From positions 1 through 37,006 of the forward strand of contig JAJCYR010000085.1 of assembly GCA_029262775.1 (NCBI GenBank): a stretch of 37,006 nt of DNA. Reading direction: 5' to 3'. Positions 25,056 to 33,086 of the stretch are shown here, in pieces (position 1 is the stretch's first letter; every line of letters begins with the position of its first letter). A program made the position numbers and the translations under genes. Source of the DNA: Bacteroidota bacterium. GTDB taxonomy: Bacteria > Bacteroidota > Rhodothermia > Rhodothermales > UBA10348. The notes under the pieces are model-generated. The model had not been told where the DNA came from. It made no database searches and worked only from the letters and a program-made list of their open reading frames with translations.

Positions 25056-26915
25056 TTACTTCACCAGAACGACCGACTTGCTCTGGCGGAAGTTACCGTA
25101 CTCCAGCGTGTAGAAGTACGTGCCACTGGCCGCCATGGCGCCGGCATCTGTCGTACCGTCCCAGTAGACTTCGTGTGTTCCCTTGGCGCGCACGTCGTTG
25201 TTCACGAGGGTGCGGACAACGCGTCCCTGTGAGTCATACACGTTTACGCTCACCGCCTTCTGGATAGGAAGCGTGAAGCGGATGCTGGTCGAACCGCGGA
25301 ACGGGTTCGGGTAGCTCTGCTCAAGGACATAGTCAGAAGGGAGAACGATTTCGGTGTTTTCTATGGCGACGTTCACACCGTCGGTCGTCAGTATCCGCAG
25401 GAAGACCCGAGCATTGGGACGAACTGACACCACCTCGTCAGTTTCTGTCGAATCGGATGGATTAAATGTCCGGTTGATGGTAAAGAGGCTGTCATCCACG
25501 CCCTGCATGGATACGGCAACTTCATTCCAGCCGTCGTTGTCGACGTCGCCTAGGAAGGTGAGTTTGGACACGAACTCAGGGCCCTGGTCACCGTCTTCCC
25601 GGAATTCCGTAACAACGCCAGCCGAGTCGCGCGTGACCGTGCTGAACACGTCGAGTGGCTCGCCGACGCGGATATCGATGGGCTCCGTATAACTGGTCGG
25701 GTCCTCGACATCGCCACCAATGTATTCTGACACGCGCAGCCAGGCGGGGGCCAGCCCCTGCTCAAATTGTCCCGGCGTATAGGACAAGCCACCAGCAATC
25801 AGATCCGGGTTGCCGTCCTGGTCCAGGTCGCCAATCGTAAGACCCAAGGACGAGAGTCCAGGAATGACATTGAACGATACATTGTCAGCGGTTACTTCAA
25901 GGGGGTTTTCTCCCGCCTCATAGTTCATGACAGATACGCCACCAGTCTGTAGGTTGGGGCAGTACACTTCCGTGTCACTGTCACCGTTCACGTCAAATCC
26001 GAAGCATCCAAAGAAGGCCACATGATCTCCGATTCCAGCAGAGGCTTGCAAGTTGATGTTGGAGTCGCCGTCGGCAGGGATGGCGTACGTGTCAGGCCCT
26101 GTCACCGACATGTTGGTGAAGTTGTAGCTGTTCCATGACATCATGGCGACGTCCATGGTGCCGTCGCCATTCAAGTCGCCCGGCACAATACCATACGGGC
26201 TGCCTCCCCCACGACCCACCGGATCGAAGTCCTCCGTCGCGCGCGAGGAAATTTTGGCCTCCTGAACAAAAGTCTCAAAGCCCGAGCCGATGTCTCCGGT
26301 AACACCGATCACCATCCAGACATCGGAGGCGCTGGCTGCGCCGTTGTTGCCGAAGTAGAGTTCGTCAAAGCCGTCACCATCAAGATCCATGGCACCCATC
26401 TGTTCGGCTCTCCAGCGGTCCAACGGCTCACCGTCAAAGTCGTACTTGACCGGTGTCGTGGAGAACGTATCATCGCCAGTGGCCTCGAAAAAGAAGAGAC
26501 CGATGCCCGCGAGGGGGTTGTCATCCGTGAAGGACGCACCGGAGGGAATGATGATTTCGCCAAAGCCGTCACCATCCAGGTCGCCACCCGTCATGGTGCG
26601 GATGTTGCCCGTCGTGCTGGTTGAGTCCTCGAGGGACGGGGTGGAAAAAATCCATTCCCATGTGTCTGGGCCTTTGTTTTCGAACACGTGGACCCTGCCG
26701 CCGAGGGTGTAGTCGGAGACCAGAACTTCTAATTGACCGTCTCCGTCAAGATCGAACGGACCCGCAATCTGGCGTGCGCCCGAGTGGTTCGTGGAGTATG
26801 GTCCGTCGGACGATGCTTCTACATTCCAGGCAAAGTCTGTGGTCACAACCTGGGCGGAAGCGCTTCCGGTGAACATGAATAGCACGGCAAGCGAGAAAGC
26901 AGTAACGATTCGCAT
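25056..26915 (-). CDS. Secreted FG-GAP/VCBS-repeat protein with T9SS sorting domain
   Basis: 619 residues from the ATG at 26915 (MRIVTAFSLAVLFMFTGSASAQ), a clear signal peptide. The body contains repeated DLDGDGxxE/DxNGDGxxD motifs (IAGPFDLDGDGQLEVLVSDY, GGDLDGDGFGEIII, GAMDLDGDGFDELYF, GDLNGDGTMDVAMM, GDLDQDGNPDLIAGG and others), as in FG-GAP/VCBS repeats that fold into calcium-binding beta-propellers. The tail (QSYPNPFRGSTSIRFTLP, VNVYDSQGRVVRTLV, GTYFYTLEYGNFRQSKSVVLVK) is a typical T9SS type A sorting domain. It is likely a surface adhesin or structural protein; the ligand is unknown. It is divergent from the GHL10 glycosidase gene and has its own strong terminator. Confidence 0.88.
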   Translation of the reverse strand: MRIVTAFSLAVLFMFTGSASAQVVTTDFAWNVEASSDGPYSTNHSGARQIAGPFDLDGDGQLEVLVSDYTLGGRVHVFENKGPDTWEWIFSTPSLEDSTSTTGNIRTMTGGDLDGDGFGEIIIPSGASFTDDNPLAGIGLFFFEATGDDTFSTTPVKYDFDGEPLDRWRAEQMGAMDLDGDGFDELYFGNNGAASASDVWMVIGVTGDIGSGFETFVQEAKISSRATEDFDPVGRGGGSPYGIVPGDLNGDGTMDVAMMSWNSYNFTNMSVTGPDTYAIPADGDSNINLQASAGIGDHVAFFGCFGFDVNGDSDTEVYCPNLQTGGVSVMNYEAGENPLEVTADNVSFNVIPGLSSLGLTIGDLDQDGNPDLIAGGLSYTPGQFEQGLAPAWLRVSEYIGGDVEDPTSYTEPIDIRVGEPLDVFSTVTRDSAGVVTEFREDGDQGPEFVSKLTFLGDVDNDGWNEVAVSMQGVDDSLFTINRTFNPSDSTETDEVVSVRPNARVFLRILTTDGVNVAIENTEIVLPSDYVLEQSYPNPFRGSTSIRFTLPIQKAVSVNVYDSQGRVVRTLVNNDVRAKGTHEVYWDGTTDAGAMAASGTYFYTLEYGNFRQSKSVVLVK

Positions 26916-26968
26916 GTGTTTGTGTGGGTTGGTGATATACGGGTGAACGCAGGAGGCTCGTAAGTGGG

Positions 26969-27024
26969 TTGGCCTCAATACAATTATCTATATTAATACT
27001 ACACATGCAGAACATCTCTGTCAA
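26969..27024. promoter_or_regulatory. Overlapping divergent promoter candidates
   Basis: The 115-bp gap between two divergent T9SS-cargo genes has its only AT-rich patch here. Minus strand: TTGACA at 27024-27019, 17-base spacer, TAGTAT at 27001-26996, giving a leader of roughly 75 nt. Plus strand: TTGGCC at 26969-26974, 16-base spacer, TATTAA at 26991-26996. The two would share the same DNA face region and could be co-regulated or mutually exclusive. Bacteroidota promoters often differ from this consensus, so confidence is limited. Confidence 0.4.
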
Positions 27025-27030
27025 CTGGCC

Positions 27031-28863
27031 ATGGCGCCTTTCTTCCGCTTAACGCTGTTCTTTCTGGTGGCGCTCGTTCTGAACGCCCCTCAACTTCTCC
27101 ATGCGCAGGACGCTGCGGGAAAATGGGAAATGAGGGGTGCCTGGATTGCTACGGTCATCAATCTGGATTGGCCGTCGAACGCTTCGCTCTCGGTGGCATC
27201 CCAGAAGGCCGAGCTCACGGCGATATTCAACGGCTTGGAGGATAGGGGCATCAACGCGGTCTTCTTTCAGGTCCGATCGGAGGCCGATGCCATGTACGCC
27301 TCGACTCTCGAGCCGTGGTCACGTTACTTGACGGGACGCCAGGGACGTTCCCCGGATCCCCTGTGGGATCCACTCGACACGGCGGTGGAGCTGGCGCATG
27401 CCCGCGGAATGGAGCTGCATGCCTGGGTCAATCCGTTTCGTGCGGTGCGTCAGACGAATGCGTATGCGATAGATGCTGGACACGTTTCTGTCACGAACCC
27501 GGAGTGGATTCTGGAGGTTGGCACCCAGAAGCTCCTTGATCCAGGCAATCCGGATGCACGCGCCTTCGTGATTGACGTGATCCAGGACATTCTGGTCCGC
27601 TACGATGTGGACGGCGTTCATTTCGACGACTACTTCTATCCGTACACGCCTGTCATTGGGGCGCAGGACGATGCGACGCACGCTGCTTACAATCTGGACG
27701 GTCTGCCCAAGGGCGATTGGCGTCGTGAGAACATCAACATCTTCATGCGGGACGTGTACGCGGCCGTGACGACGACCGACCCGGAGGCGCTTTTTGGCGT
27801 GAGTCCGTTCGGGATCTGGCGTAACGGGGTGCCAGCGGGAATTATGGGGCTTGACGCGTACAATGTTGTCTTTGCCGATCCTCTTGCGTGGTTCGAAGAC
27901 GGATCCATCGACTACCTCGTACCGCAGCTCTACTGGAAATTCGGTGGGGGGCAGGATTTTGCGACGCTTGCAGACTGGTGGCCAGCCCAGGCGCAGGCAT
28001 CCGCCAATCCAAGGCCCATCTATGTTGGGCACGCGGTCTACAAGATGGACATTAGCGACAGCTTCAACTGCTGTTACGCGGCAGACGAACTCCCCAGGCA
28101 AATCCGGCGGGTCCGGGCCACGCCGGGCGTGGCGGGATCGGTGCATTTCCGCGCGGCTGACCTGTTGACATCCACGAATCAGGGTTTCACGGACTCCCTG
28201 GTAACAGATCTGTACGCTACGCCCGCATTTCGCGGCCCACTGGGTCATCGGGACATGTTTCCGCCCGGGGCGCCGGGAAACCTGACCGCACTTTCGGCGG
28301 CAGGTACCGTCCTTCTCACCTGGAACCCATCCTTTTTCGGTACGCCTGCCCGGCGCTTCGCAGTCTATCGTGTAATTGGCGAGGAGCCTGTGGATGTGCG
28401 CGCTGTGACGAACAATCCGGAGAATCTCGTAGCCCTGACCTATGAGCCCCAATTCAGCGAGCCCGTGCCAGCGGGGGTAGAGCCAGGAGCGCCGGGGACT
28501 GCATATTATATTGTAACGGCGCTGACATTCAACAATGTGGAAGGCCCCGAGAGCAGCGTTGTCAGTGTTGCCACGAGTACGGCGACAGAAGCTCTCGTAC
28601 CGGACACACGTCTTGCAGTGGATGTGTACCCGAACCCGGCGCGTAGTCATGTCCGGATTGCCGTGAGCGGCAGGCTCGGGACAGACGCACCGCGTATCCG
28701 CATTTATGACGTGGCGGGACGGCATGTGGCATCGCTTTCCGGAACCGACAGCACGTGGGACCTGTCGGCGCAATCCGGGGGGCGAGTGACCCCGGGGCTG
28801 TACCTGATCACAGTGCAGTACGGCGCGGAACGGCAGACGCGGACCGTTCTTATCACACCATAA
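27031..28863 (+). CDS. Secreted GHL10 (DUF187/DigH-like) glycoside hydrolase with T9SS sorting domain
   Basis: 610 residues with a signal peptide (LTLFFLVALVLNAPQLLHAQ). Residues of about 33-370 match the glycoside-hydrolase-like family 10: EMRGAWIATVINLDWP, FFQVRSEADAMY, ELHAWVNPFRA, YDVDGVHFDDYFYPY and GVSPFGIWRN. The E. coli relative DigH (YddW) cleaves glycan strands of peptidoglycan already stripped of peptides. A FnIII-like domain (about 410-500) and a T9SS type A tail (VDVYPNPARSHVRIAV, IRIYDVAGRHVASL, GLYLITVQYG) follow. Export to the cell surface is therefore expected. The 3' end overlaps the convergent LytTR regulator gene by 11 bp. Confidence 0.88.
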   Translation: MAPFFRLTLFFLVALVLNAPQLLHAQDAAGKWEMRGAWIATVINLDWPSNASLSVASQKAELTAIFNGLEDRGINAVFFQVRSEADAMYASTLEPWSRYLTGRQGRSPDPLWDPLDTAVELAHARGMELHAWVNPFRAVRQTNAYAIDAGHVSVTNPEWILEVGTQKLLDPGNPDARAFVIDVIQDILVRYDVDGVHFDDYFYPYTPVIGAQDDATHAAYNLDGLPKGDWRRENINIFMRDVYAAVTTTDPEALFGVSPFGIWRNGVPAGIMGLDAYNVVFADPLAWFEDGSIDYLVPQLYWKFGGGQDFATLADWWPAQAQASANPRPIYVGHAVYKMDISDSFNCCYAADELPRQIRRVRATPGVAGSVHFRAADLLTSTNQGFTDSLVTDLYATPAFRGPLGHRDMFPPGAPGNLTALSAAGTVLLTWNPSFFGTPARRFAVYRVIGEEPVDVRAVTNNPENLVALTYEPQFSEPVPAGVEPGAPGTAYYIVTALTFNNVEGPESSVVSVATSTATEALVPDTRLAVDVYPNPARSHVRIAVSGRLGTDAPRIRIYDVAGRHVASLSGTDSTWDLSAQSGGRVTPGLYLITVQYGAERQTRTVLITP

Positions 28864-29683
28864 GTCGATCCTTGAGGATTTTCGAGCGCTCGCGGCTGGC
28901 TATGACCTCGTGCCCCCCGGTGAGCACGAGCTTGAACCGGCCGGAGAACCACGAAATCAGTTCTTTGATGTGACGCTGCTGGACAATGGCAGATCGATGC
29001 ACGCGCATGAAGTCCTCGGGATTCAACAGCTGCTCAAGCTGGTCGAGGGTATAGGATACAATATGCTGTTTCAGTCGCGGACGGGGGGTGTCCGCATCCT
29101 GGTCCAGCAGAAAAACGCGCGTGATTCCCTCTGATATTTCGACCGAAACGAGGTCCGTTACGGGGACGATCAGAATGCGGTCCCGGTAGGGGATGGAGAG
29201 TTGTTCGAGGTACTCGGCCTGCTTTCCAGGGGCGCGGGTGGGTGGGTCCTGCACGGCCGACGCATCCATCCAATCCAGCAGTCGTGCCAATCTGTTTTCA
29301 AGTTCCGTACGGGAGACAGGGGCGTTCAGTACACGGGTGGCGCGCTCAATGGCGTCTGCGAGCCGGTCTTTGGGAATGGGTTTGAGCAGGTAGTCGACCG
29401 CGTTGGCCTCAAAGGCCTGGATGGCATACTCGTCGTATGCAGTTGTGAAGATGACAACGGGACGTGCGTCCGGTTCGAGCCGGTCCAGGACTTCGAATCC
29501 GTCGTGTCCCGGCATTTGGATGTCCAGAAATGCCAGGTCGGGTTTTTCGCGGCCCAGAAGATTGAGCGCGGACGGTCCATCGTCGGCCTCACCCACGACG
29601 TCAATGTTTTTGTGATCGGAAATCAGCTTGCGGAGACGCCGCCTGGCGGGGGGTTCGTCGTCAATGATTACGGTTCGGATCAT
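28853..29683 (-). CDS. LytTR-family response regulator
   Basis: 276 residues from the ATG at 29683 (MIRTVIIDDEPPARRRL). The receiver domain has acidic residues D8/D9, the phospho-acceptor D54 (LAFLDIQMPG), T80/T81 (VVIFTTAYDEYA) and K101 (VDYLLKPIPK). A linker leads to a LytTR DNA-binding domain (about 170-276; EQLSIPYRDRILIVPVTDLV, DFMRVHRSAIVQ, FKLVLTGGHEVIASR). These regulators bind direct repeats upstream of target promoters after phosphorylation by a LytS-type kinase. The start lies within the 3' end of the kinase gene (23-bp overlap), so the two form one unit. Its target genes are not shown by the sequence. Confidence 0.93.
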   Translation of the reverse strand: MIRTVIIDDEPPARRRLRKLISDHKNIDVVGEADDGPSALNLLGREKPDLAFLDIQMPGHDGFEVLDRLEPDARPVVIFTTAYDEYAIQAFEANAVDYLLKPIPKDRLADAIERATRVLNAPVSRTELENRLARLLDWMDASAVQDPPTRAPGKQAEYLEQLSIPYRDRILIVPVTDLVSVEISEGITRVFLLDQDADTPRPRLKQHIVSYTLDQLEQLLNPEDFMRVHRSAIVQQRHIKELISWFSGRFKLVLTGGHEVIASRERSKILKDRLMV

Positions 29684-32192
29684 GGGATGGCGTGCTGTTT
29701 GGGATGAAAAGTCGGGCCGTCGTTCCTTCACCCGGCGTGCTGGCCAGTTGCAGGAGATCATCGCGCCCGTAGAGTTGGGACATGCGTTCAAATACATTCG
29801 AAAGGCCAATTCCAAAAAACGGCTGGCGTCCCGAAGAAAATCCGTTCTCGGAAAACAGGGCTGCAATACCAGCGCCCGAATCCGTCACTTCTACGACGAC
29901 CATGGACGCGCTGGCGCCAGTTGGCTCGTCGAGGTGGGCTGAGATGGAGAGGCGGCCTGCTCCACGCACTTTTTCAATGCCGTGCTTGATGGCGTTTTCA
30001 ACCATGGTCTGGACTGCGAACGCGGGTACCGGATGCGTGCGCGTCTCCGGCTCAATGGAAACGTCGACCTTGAGGCGGTTTCCGAACCGGGCCTGCTCAA
30101 TGTCCAGGTATCGGTTGACGAGCTGTATTTCGTCGGCGAGTGGCACGAATGGTTTGCTTCCCGTGTGAAGCGTGTACCGGAAAATGGCAGCGAGGTTTTC
30201 CACCACCTCCTCTGCTTTGGACGGCTGTTGTTCAATGAGGGATAGAATCGTATTCAGTGCATTGAACAGGAAGTGTGGATTTATCTGCGCCCGGAGCGCT
30301 ACCAGATGCGCCTCAGAACTCTCCGATGCCAGTCGTTTTTCGCGTTCCACCATCTGGAGGCGTTCAGCGGCAAGTCCAACATGGACGGCAAAGGAGCGCA
30401 GTTGCTCCAGGTCCTCAAGGTTATACACGGCGCGGCGGGCAGTCTTTCCGGCCAATATGAGCATGCCTGCCGGGCGGCCATCTCCCCGGACCGGAATGGC
30501 AAGAGCGATTCCGTATTCCATGAGCGAGCGGTGAGCACGGGCCGGGAGGGTGTGGGTATTGAGCTCCGGGTTACGCGCCCAGATGGATGGGTTGGTCCGG
30601 AAGTGGGGCCAAAATGAGAGAAACACATGTTCCGTCACGTAAGGGGGCGCCGGGCTGAAATTCCCCATCACCCACGTGTCGGGTTCGGCGGGTGATTTCA
30701 AAAAGAGGATGGCGCTTCGGGCGCCGAAGGCACTGGCGGCGACGCGTACCGCCTCGGTTGCCAGCGTCTGAGCGTCCAGATAGTCTGTGATTTCCTCAAG
30801 GAACCGGGAAACCTGTTTCCGTGCGCGCGAACGCTCGGCGCTGAAAATGCGGGTCACCTGTACGCGCAGACTGCGGCCGAGCCGCTCGAACAGCATCAGG
30901 AGCACGACCACAAACAGGCCCTCGATTACAATCCGCGAATGCCCACTCCGCGCCAACCACGAGTCGAGAACTGTGACGCCGACGACGAACGTGAAGAAGA
31001 TGAGGCCGAGCGCCAGTGTGTAGACGAATGTGCGCGACAGGATGTCGTCTACCTTTCCGTAGCGAAGTGTACCAATGGTATACACCGTCACAGGCACAAC
31101 GGCCAGGAGCTGGGCCGACACGATGATCCAACCGGTCATTTGTTCGGTAAGCGCCGTGAGCAGAGGAATCACGCCGAGAACAGCAAGGGCGACGACGAAG
31201 GACACGGCCAGGATCACGGAGCTTCCAAGATGCCCCCAGTCGCCCACCCGTTCCGGGCTGCGGGCCGCCGGGTCGGCCAGAAGCGTGACGGCGGCTCCGA
31301 CGCCGATATAACAGGATGCATAGAACAGGATGGGCATGAGCAGGTCTTCCACGCTGACCGGGCCCAGTGCGCCCTGCGCCAGTGTGACGAGGACTACGAA
31401 GACGAGCACGAGAGGGACCATGAGCAGGAGGGGGAGCAGCCAGCGTCCGGACCGGGAAATGATGCCGACATCGGTACCCACCTTCAGGACGAGGAACAGG
31501 GGGAACCCGATCCAGCCGAGCAGGCCGACGGTCGTAAGCACCTCGAAGAGCGTATCGTACCGGCTCCCTGCGTTCGGTGGCCCCAACAGTTCGACCAGCA
31601 GCATGCGGGCCAGGTTGCCGAAAATCCAGAGGGAAGACACGGCAATGAGGGCCAGTTCGAGGCGTGCGGCCCGATTGTGGCGTGCGAGCGGACCGGCGAT
31701 GAACAGGCCGAGCAGGTGCAGGAACGATCCGAACGTGAAACCCCAGATCGAGAACTGCCAGAGCATTCCGGACCGGGGGTAGAGAAACGTTGGATGCCGC
31801 GCGAGAACGACCGAAGCTTCGACGAAGTCGTTGCCGCGCGTAAGCAGATACGTGCGTGTCGAACCGGGCCCCAGAAAGGCGATGGAGTTCTTCAGGTCTT
31901 CCGCGTAGAAATACTGCTGATTGTCCCACAGAAAGAGGATATCCCCGTCGCGGATTCCGGCTTCATAGCCGGGCCCGGCCGGAAAAACGTATTCGGCTGT
32001 GATTGCGCCGTCATCATCTTCCCATACAATCCAGTCGGAAGCCCGGGCACCGGATTCCATGGGCGTGTTGGCATCCTGCTGGTAGGAGGCCACCTCGTAC
32101 CAATCGAGGCCGACCTGGAGGAGCGGCCAGGACGACAGGGCGGCTGCAAAGAGAAGCAGCGCATGGAGAATATGGGATCGTCTCACAGTCAT
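29661..32192 (-). CDS. LytS-type sensor histidine kinase with PDZ, multi-pass membrane and GAF-like regions
   Basis: 843 residues from the ATG at 32192. An N-terminal helix (ILHALLLFAAALSSWPLL) precedes an extracytoplasmic PDZ-like part (about 55-135; GPGYEAGIRDGDILFLWD). Many hydrophobic segments span about 145-460. A GAF-like domain follows (about 480-630; SAFGARSAILFLKS, GIALAIPVRGDGRPAGMLILAG). The kinase core is of the His_kinase (PF06580) type: H640 in INPHFLFNALNTI, then an N box (MVENAIKHGIEK) and G boxes (VTDSGAGI, GIGLSNVFERM). The PDZ could sense a peptide or protein C-terminus in the periplasm. It is co-transcribed with the LytTR regulator and divergent from tatD with about 100 bp between. 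Confidence 0.9.
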   Translation of the reverse strand: MTVRRSHILHALLLFAAALSSWPLLQVGLDWYEVASYQQDANTPMESGARASDWIVWEDDDGAITAEYVFPAGPGYEAGIRDGDILFLWDNQQYFYAEDLKNSIAFLGPGSTRTYLLTRGNDFVEASVVLARHPTFLYPRSGMLWQFSIWGFTFGSFLHLLGLFIAGPLARHNRAARLELALIAVSSLWIFGNLARMLLVELLGPPNAGSRYDTLFEVLTTVGLLGWIGFPLFLVLKVGTDVGIISRSGRWLLPLLLMVPLVLVFVVLVTLAQGALGPVSVEDLLMPILFYASCYIGVGAAVTLLADPAARSPERVGDWGHLGSSVILAVSFVVALAVLGVIPLLTALTEQMTGWIIVSAQLLAVVPVTVYTIGTLRYGKVDDILSRTFVYTLALGLIFFTFVVGVTVLDSWLARSGHSRIVIEGLFVVVLLMLFERLGRSLRVQVTRIFSAERSRARKQVSRFLEEITDYLDAQTLATEAVRVAASAFGARSAILFLKSPAEPDTWVMGNFSPAPPYVTEHVFLSFWPHFRTNPSIWARNPELNTHTLPARAHRSLMEYGIALAIPVRGDGRPAGMLILAGKTARRAVYNLEDLEQLRSFAVHVGLAAERLQMVEREKRLASESSEAHLVALRAQINPHFLFNALNTILSLIEQQPSKAEEVVENLAAIFRYTLHTGSKPFVPLADEIQLVNRYLDIEQARFGNRLKVDVSIEPETRTHPVPAFAVQTMVENAIKHGIEKVRGAGRLSISAHLDEPTGASASMVVVEVTDSGAGIAALFSENGFSSGRQPFFGIGLSNVFERMSQLYGRDDLLQLASTPGEGTTARLFIPNSTPSHDPNRNH

Positions 32193-32294
32193 GGAACGGG
32201 CAGCGATGTTTGCGCGTGGGCACATACAGCGGGTCCCGCGAGTATAGGGTCCTGATCTTTATCGTGCCATCCATAACGCAGTCCGTTTCCACAC

Positions 32295-33086
32295 ATGCTG
32301 ATTGACTCCCACGTACACATCAACCATGCAAAATTCTCGGACGACCGCGAGGCGGCACTGGACCGGGCCCGCGAGGCGGGCGTGACTGCGTTTCTGATTC
32401 CGGGCATTGACATGGCGTCCCTCCATTCTGCGTTTGAATTGGCGGCTCGTCATGAAGATGTACACGTCATGGTGGGCATACACCCGAGTCACGCCCGGGA
32501 AGTGGACGATACGGCCTGGGAGGAGGTGGAGCGCCTGGCCACGGAACCCGGTGTCGTGGCCATTGGTGAGACCGGTCTGGACTACTATTGGGATACGTCC
32601 TTCAACGACGTCCAACACGATCTTCTGCGGAGGCACATTCGCCTGGCCGCGGGCCTCGGGCTGCCGCTCGTGTTTCACAACCGGGACGCATCGGAAGATC
32701 TGGTCCGCATTGTGCGCGAAGAAAAGGTCGCCCACGAGCAGCCCGAGCTCATTTACGGAGTTTTCCACTGTTTTGGTGGCCCCGATTGGCTGTCTGAAGC
32801 CATCATGGATCTCGGCTTCCACGTGGGCATTGGGGGCACATTCACGTTCAAGAACGCCGGGGTGCCCGATACCGTCCGCACGATTCCCATGGACCGGATT
32901 CTGCTCGAGACCGACAGTCCGTTTCTGGCACCTGTGCCGCACCGCGGACAACGAAATGAACCGGCCTATGTGCGACTGGTGGCCGAGGCGCTGGCCATGG
33001 ACCGGGGGCTTGCGCTCGATGAGGTGGTGCGGGTGACCGGTGAGAACACGGAGCGACTGTTCAAACTGCGTAGTCTTCGTTCGTAA
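32295..33086 (+). CDS. tatD: TatD-family metal-dependent deoxyribonuclease
   Basis: 263 residues. All metal ligands of the TatD fold are visible: H6 and H8 (LIDSHVH), E92 (VAIGETGLDYYW), H128 (LPLVFHNRDA), H158 (GVFHCFGG) and D207 (ILLETDSPFLAP). The SPFLAP segment and the final NTERLF are typical. TatD enzymes act as 3'-5' exonucleases on damaged DNA and RNA in the cytoplasm. The gene is monocistronic on the plus strand. Its last 26 bp overlap the 3' end of the convergent oxidoreductase gene. Confidence 0.93.
   Translation: MLIDSHVHINHAKFSDDREAALDRAREAGVTAFLIPGIDMASLHSAFELAARHEDVHVMVGIHPSHAREVDDTAWEEVERLATEPGVVAIGETGLDYYWDTSFNDVQHDLLRRHIRLAAGLGLPLVFHNRDASEDLVRIVREEKVAHEQPELIYGVFHCFGGPDWLSEAIMDLGFHVGIGGTFTFKNAGVPDTVRTIPMDRILLETDSPFLAPVPHRGQRNEPAYVRLVAEALAMDRGLALDEVVRVTGENTERLFKLRSLRS

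Noticed and set aside
27319..28773. 484-codon minus-strand frame opposite the GHL10 gene
   Set aside because: It is a long antisense frame of the kind common in GC-rich DNA; the translation is Arg/His/Cys-rich without motifs, while the plus strand encodes a clear glycosidase with signal and sorting domains.
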